Shown: positions 26,801-37,794 of the stretch, piece by piece
Numbering within the stretch: the first letter of the stretch is position 1
Layout: each line of letters starts with the position of its first letter
NCBI RefSeq assembly: GCF_011927725.1
Contig: NZ_JAATJC010000001.1
Span: 310,001 to 374,000 of the forward strand
DNA: 64,000 nucleotides
Direction: 5' to 3'
From: Sphingomonas kaistensis
Lineage (GTDB): Bacteria; Pseudomonadota; Alphaproteobacteria; Sphingomonadales; Sphingomonadaceae
Translations under genes and position numbers: made by a program
The notes under the pieces: generated by a model
What the model saw: only the letters and a program-made list of their open reading frames with translations
The model's database searches: none
What the model was told of the DNA's origin: nothing

Positions 26801-27142
26801 GATGGCGCCGCCGGTGGCGGTGTTGCGGAGGCGGATGGCGTCGTTGCCGAGGCCGCCGGTGGTGTTGGTGATGACGCCGCCGTTGACCGCAGTCGCGCCG
26901 ACCGTGAGGTCACCGGTGGCGGTGGTGAAGGTCAGCGGAGCGGTGCCGGTGAAGGTGCCGTTGGTCACCGTCACGGTGGACACGCCGGTGGTGCCGTTGA
27001 CGCAGTCGTAGGTGTTGGTGGTGCCCGCACGCAGGGTGCAGGTGGTGTTGCTCTGCGCCGAGGCGGCGGCGGGCACGAACAGCGCGGCCATCGCGGTCGA
27101 TGCTGTGCCCAGCAGCGCAAGCCTGGTGTACCGATTTGTCAT
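23885..27142 (-). CDS. Autotransporter (type V secretion) with repeat-rich passenger
   Basis: The 1085-residue protein has a signal peptide (cleavage after about residue 29, AAASAQ). A long Thr/Gly/Val-rich passenger runs to about residue 810. A C-terminal beta-barrel (about 815-1085) ends in the outer membrane signature GGFRF. The passenger contains a run of G-x-G-N-D-T repeats (TFGAGNDTF, SFGAGNDTF, TFGDGNDTV, DFGAGTDTF) at about residues 560-640 and many TTTGANSDG-like repeats, as in beta-helical adhesins. It should be displayed on or released from the cell surface. A good ribosome-binding site, AGGGGAG, precedes the ATG. No protease motif was seen, so adhesion or surface coating is the likeliest role. 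Confidence 0.88.
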   Translation of the reverse strand: MTNRYTRLALLGTASTAMAALFVPAAASAQSNTTCTLRAGTTNTYDCVNGTTGVSTVTVTNGTFTGTAPLTFTTATGDLTVGATAVNGGVITNTTGGLGNDAIRLRNTATGGAITLNAAGQNITVLGTDVSAIDFAATNGPVTITAGNLSAPGAQSFGIYGTGASTANVTVGNINTGATGANIFASGNINFTSGTITNANGYALDLQSTGGTVTATTGAINSSLLGVQLIGTGVSFTGAGITSRDFGIIATGSTGPVTLRTGAVSSVAAAGINATSTTGAIDIGNCPTVATTGANAPGIVATTTTGNITVNCGAVTTAGAGSDGVNLSSTSGNVSLTTTSVNTGTGADSDGVVIATAGTVNATTGTIATGGAAADGLQITGGAGAVTATVAGVTTTGANSDAISITRSGPVTVTNTGTIAVSGANSVGIDVATTGTGAVNVTTGVVNSTAANTAADPSFAAVRVVAAGAAPVTVTANGNITSAAGSGIWAQTAGTSSVTVNSGVTVSAPTAITLGGATGNTLVVNGTLTSTTAGTGGYVLAPGAGPLTLTVGAAGSISGPLTFGAGNDTFTNNRTAGYTQSGALSFGAGNDTFNTSTIFTQNAAITFGDGNDTVNNTGVYNASGTTDFGAGTDTFNNGTTGTGALPGTLNAFSGATFTGLEAFNNNAGLIDLRDGATGDVLNLGTANYTATGNARLGVDVGSANGVLTADRLVYGGTTTGITTVLPTFLTGGVVVDTTGALIVDAGTVAAGQYVLAGPTNAGLVNFGLETRGSDVFLTGRPDEATADLLFVNRIGNDIWYQSAEAYQSYAMSRRVDFGNERKSPVGIWAQLYNSKERFGDRNRSTTAFGTALTTSARFETKRRGAQGGIEFGAPSFLVGATVGYEHAEGGTDFGTDIDAEGYNYGVYGQFGAQQGLYAGVLLKRDVYDVRVTNNSVGALTVIPEGKSTGIDGEVGFRFGNPGSLNFDVGAGLSYVRSRIDDYNFGNLTFDNDRYTSTRGRLQARASFAGAIAPFVDGKIFHEFGDASDLIVRSGALTTGLVDQKRGTWGRLEAGIGGGAGGGPLLSAFVDLGDVRGWGLRGGFRF

Positions 27143-27300
27143 GATGTTACTCCCCTGCGGGAAGGGCGAACAGCCGCACGCTCCCCTGATAATTTCAGTT
27201 CCCGGGTAACGAGGGCAGCCACTCAGGGTTTCCGCCCAGAGGAGAAAGGCGGTAACTGTGGTTTTTCCGTCACTATTCTGGGCCGGAAATTAAACCTGAG

Positions 27301-28137
27301 TTAAATTTTCAGGCGGCTGGCGTGCCAGTCGAGGTGCGCCGCCATATACGTCGACACGAAATGATAGCTGTGGTCGTAGCCCTGCTGCACCGCCAGTTCG
27401 AGCGGCTGGCCGGCGGCGGCGCAGGCCTGCTCGAGGAGGCCGGGCCGCAGCTCGCGTTCCAGGAACGGATCGGCGCCGCCGACATCGACCTTGAGCGCCG
27501 GCAGGCGGCCGCCGCGCTCGATCAAGGCCACCGCATCATGCTGGCGCCAGGCTTCCCGGTCTGCCCCGAGATAGTGGAAAAATGCCTTTTCGCCCCACGG
27601 CACCTGGCTCGGCGCGACGATCGGGGCAAAGGCCGACACACTGCGAAAGCGGCCGGGATGACGCAGCGCCACGGTCAGCGCGCCGTGCCCGCCCATGCTG
27701 TGACCGCTGATCGCCTGCCGCCCCCTGTCGAGCATCGGGAATTCGCCCGCGAGGAGCGTGGGAAGCTCCTCGGTGACATAGCTCCACATCCGGTAGTTGG
27801 CCGACCACGGGGCCTCGGTAGCATCGACGTAGAAACCGGCGCCGAGGCCGATGTCCCAGCCTTCGGCATCGGCCACGCCGTCCCCGCGCGGAGAGGTGTC
27901 GGGGGCAAGGAAGGCGAGTCCGCGCTCGGCGCAGGACCGGCGATACTCGCCCTTGTCGGTGACGTTGGCATGGGTGCAGGTCAGCCCCGACAGATAGGTC
28001 ACCAGCGGCACCTTGCCGTGTTCCGCCTGCGGGGGGAGGAACAGCGAAAAGGTCATGGGCGTCGCCGTCGCCGCACTATCGTGGGTGACGACGAGCTGGC
28101 GGCCGCCGTGGCTGAGGACGTCGGAGCTGATCTGCAT
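27301..28137 (-). CDS. fghA: S-formylglutathione hydrolase
   Basis: The 278-residue esterase cleaves S-formylglutathione to formate and glutathione, the second step of glutathione-dependent formaldehyde detoxification. It carries the family opening (MTFSLFLPPQAEHGKVPLV), the YLSGLTCTHAN block, the nucleophile motif GHSMGGHGALT, and a C-terminal GYDHSYHFVST with the catalytic histidine. The ATG at 28137 (MQISSDVL) is chosen; the frame is open to 28308 but runs into the VOC gene. It is the last gene of a three-gene minus-strand cluster with frmA. Confidence 0.94.
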   Translation of the reverse strand: MQISSDVLSHGGRQLVVTHDSAATATPMTFSLFLPPQAEHGKVPLVTYLSGLTCTHANVTDKGEYRRSCAERGLAFLAPDTSPRGDGVADAEGWDIGLGAGFYVDATEAPWSANYRMWSYVTEELPTLLAGEFPMLDRGRQAISGHSMGGHGALTVALRHPGRFRSVSAFAPIVAPSQVPWGEKAFFHYLGADREAWRQHDAVALIERGGRLPALKVDVGGADPFLERELRPGLLEQACAAAGQPLELAVQQGYDHSYHFVSTYMAAHLDWHASRLKI

Positions 28138-28150
28138 GTCGGTCGGGGCC

Positions 28151-28540
28151 TCAGGCGTCGGCCGGCATCCGGTGCATGGCGCAGATCTTGTTGCCGTCGG
28201 GATCGCGCAGATAGGCGAGGTAGAGGTTGACGCCCATGCCGCTGCGAACTCCGGGGTCGTCCTCGATCGGGGTCCCGCCGGCAGCGATCCCGGCTTCGTG
28301 CCAGGCATGGGCCTGCTCCGGCCCGGTCACCGAAAAGCCCAAAGTGCATCCGTTGCCGTGCGTCGCCGCCTCGCCGTCGATCGGCTTGGTGATGATGAAG
28401 ATGCCGCCGTCCTTGAGGTACATGACGCGGCCCTTGGGATCGACGCGGCCCTCCCGCCCGCCAATGGCGGTGAACACAGCGTCGTAGAATTTCTTGGATC
28501 GCTCGAGGTCATTCGACCCGATCATGACGTGCGAAAACAT
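28151..28540 (-). CDS. VOC (glyoxalase/bleomycin resistance) superfamily protein
   Basis: This single-domain vicinal-oxygen-chelate protein of 129 residues starts MFSHVMIGSNDLERSKKFYD, typical of the fold, and ends with a YLRDPDGNKICAMH metal-site-like segment. It lies 13 bp before fghA and 25 bp after frmA, all on one strand, so it is probably co-expressed with formaldehyde detoxification. Known members include glyoxalase I and small ligand-binding proteins; the substrate here is unknown. A role with a glutathione adduct is plausible from context only. Confidence 0.87.
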   Translation of the reverse strand: MFSHVMIGSNDLERSKKFYDAVFTAIGGREGRVDPKGRVMYLKDGGIFIITKPIDGEAATHGNGCTLGFSVTGPEQAHAWHEAGIAAGGTPIEDDPGVRSGMGVNLYLAYLRDPDGNKICAMHRMPADA

Positions 28541-28565
28541 CGGTGTTTCTCCTCCGGATTGCTGC

Positions 28566-29678
<1,113 letters not shown>

Positions 29679-29879
29679 CAACTGGGTCTCGCAACTGGTT
29701 CGGTTCGCCAGAGCCGTGGCACAGCGGCACGCGCTTGGCAAAGACGTGCCGATTAGCGACAGGGCGTTGCGAAACGGCGACAATAAGTCCTTGCACGAGA
29801 CCGATCCGACCCTAAGCTGCCGCGCTTCAACGATTTTCTGGATCGGCGCCGCGGGGGTGCCGCCCGGGGGAGAGCCGAA

Positions 29880-31445
29880 CTGATCACCTTCCGACGCGCA
29901 ACGGCGCGCCTTGGCTTGCTGCTTCTCGTGGGATTCCCCGCGACCGTTTCCGCGCAGTCGATTCCGTCGGTGGTCGAAGAAGTGAAAACCGTCACCCTCG
30001 ACGAGAATCGCGCGGCCTTCATCATCCGCTTCTCCCCGGCCGAGCCGCAGACCGCGGCGCTCAACAACAATCCGACCCGCCCCGAACTGCTGCTCCGCTC
30101 AACCCTGCGCGCGCCGCGGATCCCGCCCCAGGCGAGCTATCGCGGGCTGGTCCGCTCGTCGACGTTCGAAACCAGCGACAGCGGGCTGCTGTGGCGGTTC
30201 GACACCGTTGGTCCGGCGCAGGTCAGCGTCCAGCCGGCCGGCGACCGCACGCTGCAGGTGATCGTCCAGCGCCTGTCCGGCGACGAGGCGATCGGCGCCC
30301 GCCCGATCGGATCGGGGACCGAGCCGGTGTCCCCGGCAAGTTCGCTTCCGGCCTATGTCGAGCCGGGGCTCGACGGCGACAGCTACGAGCTGGTGGCGCT
30401 GAAATATGCCGACGTCAGCGAAGTCATCGGCCTGCTGGTCGAAGGCGAGACGATCCAGCCGAACAACGTCTTCATCCGCCGCGAACCGGGCTTCGGGTCG
30501 ATTGCCACCGCAAGCAGCCAGAACCAGTATAATAACAACCAGAACCAGGCGCAGCAGCAGAACCAATTGCCGCTGGGGCAAAGTTTCCCGGGCAAGGGCC
30601 TGGCGGTCGACCGCCGGTTGAACGCCATCTGGATCACCGGCACGCCCGAGCGAATCGCACGGGTCAAGGCCCAGATCGCCGCGATCGACGTGCCTGTGGA
30701 CAGCGTGATCCTGGAAACCCAGTTCGTCGAACTGACCGAGCAGGGGGTCAAGAACCTCGGCCTCGACCTCGCCAACCGCGACGGCCAGATTGCGGTGGGC
30801 CAGATCACGCTCGGCGCCAACACCTCTTTCGGCAACGACCCGACCACGCCGTTCAAGTCGGGCGTCCTGCAGGCAGCCATCTATGCCCAGGTCCAGCGCG
30901 GCGAAGGCCGAATCGTGTCGCGCCCGCGGATCGCCGCGCAATCGGGCTCGACCGCCAAGATCATCACCGGCGACGCGCTTCCGATCCTGACCTCGATCAC
31001 CCTGTCCGGGGTCAACGGGGTCAGCCAGCAGGTCCAGTACGTCAACGTCGGCGTGACCCTGCAGATCGCGCCGCGGGTGTCGACCGACGGCTTTGTCACC
31101 AGCCAGATCTACGGCGTGGTGTCGTCGGTCACCGGCTACAGCCAGGGCTATCCCACCATCAGCCAGCGCGAGGCCGAGACCAGCGCCAGCGTGCGCGACG
31201 GCGAGACCTTCGTCATCGGCGGGCTGACCCAGGAGAATAATCTCCGCACCAAGGGCCGGCTTCCGATCCTGGGCGACATCCCCATCCTCGGCACCGTGTT
31301 CCGCAACGAGCGCAGCACGCGGGCCAAGACCGAGCTTTATATCGTCATCACTCCACGGATCGTGCGCCATCGGCGCAACGAGGTGCCGGTCCAGCCGGCC
31401 CCTTCCCCAGCCGTTCCGGGCCTGACGGGAGGATCGCCCGGCTAG
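29880..31445 (+). CDS. Secretin (GspD/PilQ-type outer membrane pore protein)
   Basis: The product is 521 residues. The C-terminal half is a secretin domain: [24 protein letters not shown] start, [32 protein letters not shown], and the closing [13 protein letters not shown] block ([17 protein letters not shown]). The N-terminal half holds N-domain-like beta folds and a short Asn/Gln-rich loop. Secretins form multimeric outer membrane gates for type II secretion or type IV pili. No partner genes lie nearby. The start is unusual: a CTG at 29880 after GGGGGAG gives a full signal peptide ([15 protein letters not shown]), whereas the first standard start, TTG at 29916, lacks its basic part. Confidence 0.86.
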   Translation: MITFRRATARLGLLLLVGFPATVSAQSIPSVVEEVKTVTLDENRAAFIIRFSPAEPQTAALNNNPTRPELLLRSTLRAPRIPPQASYRGLVRSSTFETSDSGLLWRFDTVGPAQVSVQPAGDRTLQVIVQRLSGDEAIGARPIGSGTEPVSPASSLPAYVEPGLDGDSYELVALKYADVSEVIGLLVEGETIQPNNVFIRREPGFGSIATASSQNQYNNNQNQAQQQNQLPLGQSFPGKGLAVDRRLNAIWITGTPERIARVKAQIAAIDVPVDSVILETQFVELTEQGVKNLGLDLANRDGQIAVGQITLGANTSFGNDPTTPFKSGVLQAAIYAQVQRGEGRIVSRPRIAAQSGSTAKIITGDALPILTSITLSGVNGVSQQVQYVNVGVTLQIAPRVSTDGFVTSQIYGVVSSVTGYSQGYPTISQREAETSASVRDGETFVIGGLTQENNLRTKGRLPILGDIPILGTVFRNERSTRAKTELYIVITPRIVRHRRNEVPVQPAPSPAVPGLTGGSPG

Positions 31446-31641
31446 TCGTCCAGCACCGCTTCCGGACTGATTCCTCCGCTGCCGGATCGCCGGCACGAAT
31501 ACCCTCGCTTACATCCAAAAATGTGTATTAACATATTGATTTAGCGCAATTTTTCTTCTGGACAAGCGCCGAATCGTGGTTAGCTTTCCCCTATCCGCCG
31601 GGGCCAAATTGGGGGTCTGCGGTCAAGAAGAAGGGGATTTT

Positions 31642-32751
31642 ATGCGGACCATCCTGATGACGTCGGCTGCGGCCATGGCGGTTGCCCTGGTAGCGACACC
31701 GGCTGCCGCGCAGCAGCGCGGTGAGAAGATCCAGAACAGCTACATCTGCGTATTCAAGGCGCGCGAAGTCAGTCGCGGGCAGGCCCAGGCCGAAGCCAAT
31801 CGTTCGGCACAGAGCGTCGGCGCCCGCGTGACCCACGTCTACTCGGTCGCGATCCGCGGCTTTGCTGCCGAACTCCCGGCCCAGGCCGTCGAGAACATGC
31901 AGAAGAACAACCCCAACATCGAATATTGCGAGCAGGACCAGGTCGTGACCGCCGGGCCGATCACCGCGCAGGGCAAGCCCGAAGTCGGCACGATGGCCGA
32001 GGAAACCCCGTGGGGCATCGCCCGCGTCGGTGGCGGCGCCGCCTACACCGGCAACAACACGGCCTGGGTGATCGACACCGGCATTTCGCCGCATGCCGAC
32101 CTCAACTTCGACACCAGCCGTTCGAAGAGCTTCCTGCGTGACACCTCGCCGATCGACCAGAACGGCCACGGCACTCACGTCGCCGGGACCATCGCCGCGC
32201 GTGCCAACGGTTCGGGCGTGGTCGGCGTCGCCGCCGGCGCTCCGGTGGTTGCGGTTCGCGTGCTCGATCGCCGCGGCTCGGGCAGCAACTCGGGCGTGAT
32301 CGCCGGCGTCGACTATGTCGCGCAGAACGGCCGTGCCGGCGACGTCGCCAACATGAGCCTCGGCGGCGGTGTCTCGACCGCACTCGACCAGGCGGTGATC
32401 AATGCCTCGGCGGGCGGCGTCCGCTTCGCGCTTGCAGCCGGCAACGAGAGCACCAATGCCAACAACAGCTCGCCGGGCCGTGCCAACGGTTCGAACATCT
32501 TCACCGTTTCGGCCTTCGCCGTCGGCGACAAGTGGGCGAGCTTCTCCAACTACGGCAACCCGCCGATCGACTATGCCGAGCCCGGCGTCGCCATCAAGTC
32601 GACCTGGCTGAACGGTGGCTACAACACCATCAGCGGCACCAGCATGGCGACCCCGCACCTCGCGGGCCTGCTGCTGGCGGGCGCGGTCCGCAGCGGCGGC
32701 ACCGTGACGGGCGATCCGGCCTCGCCGGCCGACGTGATCGGCGTCAAGTAA
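31642..32751 (+). CDS. Secreted S8 family (subtilisin-like) serine protease with I9 propeptide
   Basis: The 369-residue preproprotein has a signal peptide (cleavage near residue 23, PAAAQQ). An inhibitor I9-like propeptide (about residues 30-105) starts NSYICVFKA. The peptidase domain has the catalytic triad: Asp145 in VIDTGIS, His176 in NGHGTHVAGT and Ser334 in SGTSMATPH. The oxyanion Asn lies in AAGNES. The enzyme is a proteinase K-like extracellular or periplasmic endopeptidase. The ATG at 31642 follows AAGGGG. An A/T-rich stretch at 31510-31560 probably holds the promoter, and a strong terminator follows, so it is likely a single-gene unit. Confidence 0.93.
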   Translation: MRTILMTSAAAMAVALVATPAAAQQRGEKIQNSYICVFKAREVSRGQAQAEANRSAQSVGARVTHVYSVAIRGFAAELPAQAVENMQKNNPNIEYCEQDQVVTAGPITAQGKPEVGTMAEETPWGIARVGGGAAYTGNNTAWVIDTGISPHADLNFDTSRSKSFLRDTSPIDQNGHGTHVAGTIAARANGSGVVGVAAGAPVVAVRVLDRRGSGSNSGVIAGVDYVAQNGRAGDVANMSLGGGVSTALDQAVINASAGGVRFALAAGNESTNANNSSPGRANGSNIFTVSAFAVGDKWASFSNYGNPPIDYAEPGVAIKSTWLNGGYNTISGTSMATPHLAGLLLAGAVRSGGTVTGDPASPADVIGVK

Positions 32752-32772
32752 GCCTCACTACCAGGCTGAGGG

Positions 32773-32800
32773 AGGGCGGCTCGGGCGACCGGGCCGCCCT
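32773..32800 (+). terminator. Intrinsic terminator of the S8 protease gene
   Basis: A 12-bp stem (AGGGCGGC-TCGG / CCGG-GCCGCCCT, one G-T pair) with a GCGA tetraloop starts 22 bases after the stop codon and is followed by TTCCTTT. Confidence 0.83.
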
Positions 32801-32834
32801 TTCCTTTGCGCTCGCCGGGGCTAGGGTGCGCGGC

Positions 32835-33593
32835 ATGACCTTTGCGACCTCCAAGCATGCCCTCATCACCGGCGGCGGGACCGGCATCGGCGCCGACGCC
32901 GCCCGCGCCCTCGCCGCCGCCGGCGCCAACGTCTCGCTCCTCGGCCGCCGCCGCGAACCGCTCGAGGCAGTTGCAGCCGAGACCGGCGGCCGGGCGATCG
33001 TGTGCGATGTGACCGACGCAGAGGCACAGGCGCGCGCCTTCGCCGAAGCGCGCGAGGCGTTTGGCCCGCTCGACTATGTCATCCTCAACGCCGGGATCGG
33101 CGACAGCCGCCCGTTCCAGCGCACGCGGCGCGAGATGTGGAACGCGATCATCGCCACCAACCTCACCGCCTTGTTCGACGGGGCGCAACTCGCGCTTCCC
33201 GACCTCCAGGCGCCCGGCAAGCGGCTGGTGATCGTCGCCTCGGTCGCCGGGCTGAAAGGCGGCGCGATGGCCGCGCCCTATGTCGCGTCCAAGCATGGCG
33301 CGGTCGGCCTGACCCGCAGCCTGGCCCTCGAATTCGCCCGCACCGGGCTGACGGTGAACGCGATCTGCCCGAGCTTCGTCGACACCCCGATGGTCGACGA
33401 CAGCGCCGCCCGAATCGCCGGCGCGACCGGCAAGAGCGTGGAGGAAGCACGGGCCCTGCTCGCCCGCGCCAACGGCAACGGACGGCTGATCACCGTCGAG
33501 GAAGTGACCCACGCGATCATGCAGTTGCTGATGCCCGCCGCGAGCGGCGTCAACGGCGCGTGCGTGACGATCGACGGCGGGACCAGCGCCTGA
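32835..33593 (+). CDS. Short-chain dehydrogenase/reductase (SDR)
   Basis: The 252-residue classical SDR has the cofactor motif TGGGTGIG near residue 13, NAGIG, the active-site serine region IVASVAG and the YVASK catalytic pair. The C-terminal MPAASGVNGACVTIDGG is typical of 3-hydroxyacyl-CoA or ketoacyl reductase-like members. It probably interconverts a hydroxy and a keto group with NAD(P)(H); the substrate is not evident. The ATG at 32835 is chosen; the open frame upstream runs back into the protease gene and its terminator. It is convergent with the methyltransferase gene. Confidence 0.92.
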   Translation: MTFATSKHALITGGGTGIGADAARALAAAGANVSLLGRRREPLEAVAAETGGRAIVCDVTDAEAQARAFAEAREAFGPLDYVILNAGIGDSRPFQRTRREMWNAIIATNLTALFDGAQLALPDLQAPGKRLVIVASVAGLKGGAMAAPYVASKHGAVGLTRSLALEFARTGLTVNAICPSFVDTPMVDDSAARIAGATGKSVEEARALLARANGNGRLITVEEVTHAIMQLLMPAASGVNGACVTIDGGTSA

Positions 33594-33599
33594 GGCTGC

Positions 33600-34412
33600 T
33601 CAGCCGGGCTTGGTCGCGGTAACCCGGAGGAAGGTCGCGGGAATCTCGGTCCGCTGCGGATCGCCGCTCCCGTTCTGCCGCTCGAACAGGTCGACCAATT
33701 CGCGTTCGAGCTCCCCGTCGCGGCCGCTGTCACGGGCCGCTGCGAAGGCGTTCATGGTCGGGCCGTAATAGTCGCGGAAGTGGGCGACGAAATCGGCCGG
33801 CGGGCCACCGTGCCGGAACACGAAGCTGTCGCGCTCGCAGCTGACGTCGTCGATCCCCGCTGCGGCGAAACGGGCGCGGACATGCTCCTCCTGCCCCCAC
33901 AGCATCGGACTGACGAAGCCTTCGGGCGGCGGCGGCGAATAAGCCGCGCTGGTCTTGAGGATCTGCGCCACCAGGGTCGGGTCGCCGGGAATCCAGTTGC
34001 CCATGGTGATCGTGCCGCCGGGGCGGGTCACCCGCGCCATCTCCCTCGCGACGTCGTCCGGCCGCGGCGCGAACATCGCGCCGAACACGGTGACGACGCG
34101 GTCGAAGCTGGAGTCGGCGATCCCGGCAAGGTCGCTCGCATCGCCTTCCTCGAACCGGCAGTTGGCAAGGCCCGCCGCCTGCGCCCGCCGATTGCCGGCG
34201 GCGACGAGGTTGGCGGCGATATCGACGCCGAGGACGTCGGCCCCGCGCTCGGCGGCGGGAAGGGCCGTGGTGCCGTCCCCGCAGCCAAGGTCGAGGACGC
34301 GCTCGCCCGGGCTGACCCCGATCCGTTCGACCAGTTCGGCCCCGCTCTGCCGCATCGCGTCGGCGATGCGGGTGAAGTCACCCTTTTCCCACAAGGCCTT
34401 GTTGGCGTTCAT
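33600..34412 (-). CDS. Class I SAM-dependent methyltransferase
   Basis: The 270-residue protein has the Rossmann SAM-binding motif VLDLGCGDGTTALPAA (about residues 40-55), the acidic post-II motif LGVDIAANLV, and FEEGDASDL, followed by VVTVFGAMFAPRP and a GGTITMGNW strand. This resembles the UbiE/ArsM-type Methyltransf_11 group. The methyl acceptor is unknown. It lies between an SDR gene (convergent, 6 bp apart) and pccA on the same strand. The 115-bp gap to pccA makes operon membership uncertain. Confidence 0.9.
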   Translation of the reverse strand: MNANKALWEKGDFTRIADAMRQSGAELVERIGVSPGERVLDLGCGDGTTALPAAERGADVLGVDIAANLVAAGNRRAQAAGLANCRFEEGDASDLAGIADSSFDRVVTVFGAMFAPRPDDVAREMARVTRPGGTITMGNWIPGDPTLVAQILKTSAAYSPPPPEGFVSPMLWGQEEHVRARFAAAGIDDVSCERDSFVFRHGGPPADFVAHFRDYYGPTMNAFAAARDSGRDGELERELVDLFERQNGSGDPQRTEIPATFLRVTATKPG

Positions 34413-34527
34413 GACGTGCTCCGCATGCTTGCTGGACCGCCAAGGGGGGCGGTCGCCCGACGCAGGAGTAAGCAGCCACTGCCGAATCGCTCGAGGCCGC
34501 CGGACGCAACGCTAGCACAAGTCGGTG

Positions 34528-36528
<2,001 letters not shown>

Positions 36529-36566
36529 GGGGCCAGTGCCTAGCGCCCCTGCCGCGCCAAGCAAAG

Positions 36567-36911
36567 CTATGCGCCGGCAAGGCCCCCGATGAACACCGCC
36601 ATGAAGGCGCCGACGCCCATGCCCAGGAAACCCGGCGCGGCGCGTTGCAGCAGCCGCGCGCTGCGGGGCACTGGCTTGCCCTCGGCTGCGGCACGGACCA
36701 GCTGGTCGGCGCCCGAGAAGGAGCAGGCCCCGGCGACGCCCATCGCGATCACGATGATCCCGAGCGGGATCGGATCGACCTTCGCCCCGCCCGCCTGCGA
36801 CAGCGACAAGGCACCGCCGATCGCCAGCAGCGACAGGGACGTCAGATGCTTGAACCAGTCGTATAGCAGGCGGTCGGCCTCACTGACGGGCGGCGTTTCA
36901 TCTTCGTCCAT
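36567..36911 (-). CDS. Small integral membrane protein, uncharacterised
   Basis: The 114-residue protein has an acidic N-terminus (MDEDETPPVSEAD), a YDWFKHLTSLSLLAIGGAL segment, and about three hydrophobic stretches, the last being GMGVGAFMAVFIGGL. It is not assigned to a named family. It lies 38 bp upstream of pccA and 31 bp downstream of the esterase gene, all on the same strand, so it is likely part of the propionyl-CoA operon. Its contribution there is unknown. The ATG at 36911 is chosen because upstream codons are Gly/Arg-rich and not protein-like. Confidence 0.7.
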   Translation of the reverse strand: MDEDETPPVSEADRLLYDWFKHLTSLSLLAIGGALSLSQAGGAKVDPIPLGIIVIAMGVAGACSFSGADQLVRAAAEGKPVPRSARLLQRAAPGFLGMGVGAFMAVFIGGLAGA

Positions 36912-36942
36912 ATGTTCCCCCCCACCCCTCGTTCCCGCGGCG

Positions 36943-37794
36943 TCACCGTCGCGGCGAGCACCCGGTTTCGAACCCATATTCGGGTGGTGCCGGTTGTGCG
37001 GGCGGCAGGAGGAATTGCAAGGCCTGCGCTTCGACCTGCTGATAGATGGTGGCGTGGGTCTGGTCCGGCCGGGCGGCGAGACACAGGTCGGACCCAGCCG
37101 AGCGAGCGGCGGCGGCCACGCGGTTGGCGGCGGCGGGTGTTTCGAGCTGCTCCCTGGCGAGCGCGACGTAGAGCCGCTTGCCGCGCTGGGCGGCGCCGAT
37201 GGTGGCGGTGCGCTTGCTCAGCGCTTCCTTGTCCCACCACAGGCTGGGGTCGATCGCGGCATAGCCATCGAACAGCGCGGGCTCGGTCATCCAGGTTTCG
37301 ACGATGAAGAGCCCGGCGAGGGACTCGCCGATCACGACGGTCTTGCCGCTGGTGCGATACTCGCGCTCGACCAGCGGCTTCACCTCGTCGCGGAGAAAGG
37401 CGCGGAAGGCGGCGGAGGCGCCGGCGGTCGGGTATTTCCTGAGCAGTTCGGGATCGCTCGTCTTGCCGACCAGCTCGCGGCGGCGGTCCCTGGTCTCGAC
37501 CCCAACGAGTATCGCCTCGTCCATCCGGCCCCAGATCGAGCCGAGCTGGACCACCCCCGCGACGTGCAGCAGGTCCTTTTCGACCCCGCCGTCAAGGAGG
37601 TAGATGACCGGGTAACGCTTGGCCGTCGCTTTGGCATAGCCTGGCGGAAGCACGACGTTGATGGTGCGCGCTTCGCCAAGCGCCCTGGAGTCGAGGCCGT
37701 GGCTGGTGCCGATGGTGATCGGCGTGGCGCGAACCTGCCCCTCCACCGCCGCCGGCATGCCGAGCAGCAAGGCGGCGGCCAGCAGCGCCTTCAT
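36943..37794 (-). CDS. Secreted alpha/beta hydrolase (putative esterase, D-family)
   Basis: The 283-residue protein has a signal peptide ([20 protein letters not shown]) and an esterase fold of the IroE/BesA-like putative esterase group. [26 protein letters not shown], and the nucleophile elbow [10 protein letters not shown] with its serine are visible, followed by [10 protein letters not shown]. Such enzymes cleave ester or siderophore bonds in the periplasm. Its ATG overlaps the mutase stop by 4 bp, so it is translated with methylmalonyl-CoA mutase, a pairing without an obvious metabolic reason. The substrate is unknown. Confidence 0.82.
   Translation of the reverse strand: MKALLAAALLLGMPAAVEGQVRATPITIGTSHGLDSRALGEARTINVVLPPGYAKATAKRYPVIYLLDGGVEKDLLHVAGVVQLGSIWGRMDEAILVGVETRDRRRELVGKTSDPELLRKYPTAGASAAFRAFLRDEVKPLVEREYRTSGKTVVIGESLAGLFIVETWMTEPALFDGYAAIDPSLWWDKEALSKRTATIGAAQRGKRLYVALAREQLETPAAANRVAAAARSAGSDLCLAARPDQTHATIYQQVEAQALQFLLPPAQPAPPEYGFETGCSPRR

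Noticed and set aside
27143..27300. Possible cobalamin-riboswitch-like stretch (GCAGCCACTC) upstream of the autotransporter
   Set aside because: Only a short fragment resembles a B12 box, on the wrong strand for the gene, and the rest of the conserved core is missing.
24080..27304. A 1074-codon open frame antisense to the autotransporter
   Set aside because: It is a shadow of the repeat-rich, GC-biased passenger: the product is low complexity (Gly/Ala/Val/Asp/Arg), has no recognisable domain, and overlaps the clear autotransporter along its whole length.
31479..31494. Hairpin TGCCGG-ATCG-CCGGCA after the secretin gene
   Set aside because: The stem is only 6 bp and there is no T tract, so terminator function is not supported.
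32532..32834. N-terminal extension of the SDR gene
   Set aside because: It overlaps the S8 protease end and its terminator; the ATG at 32835 gives the standard SDR start.
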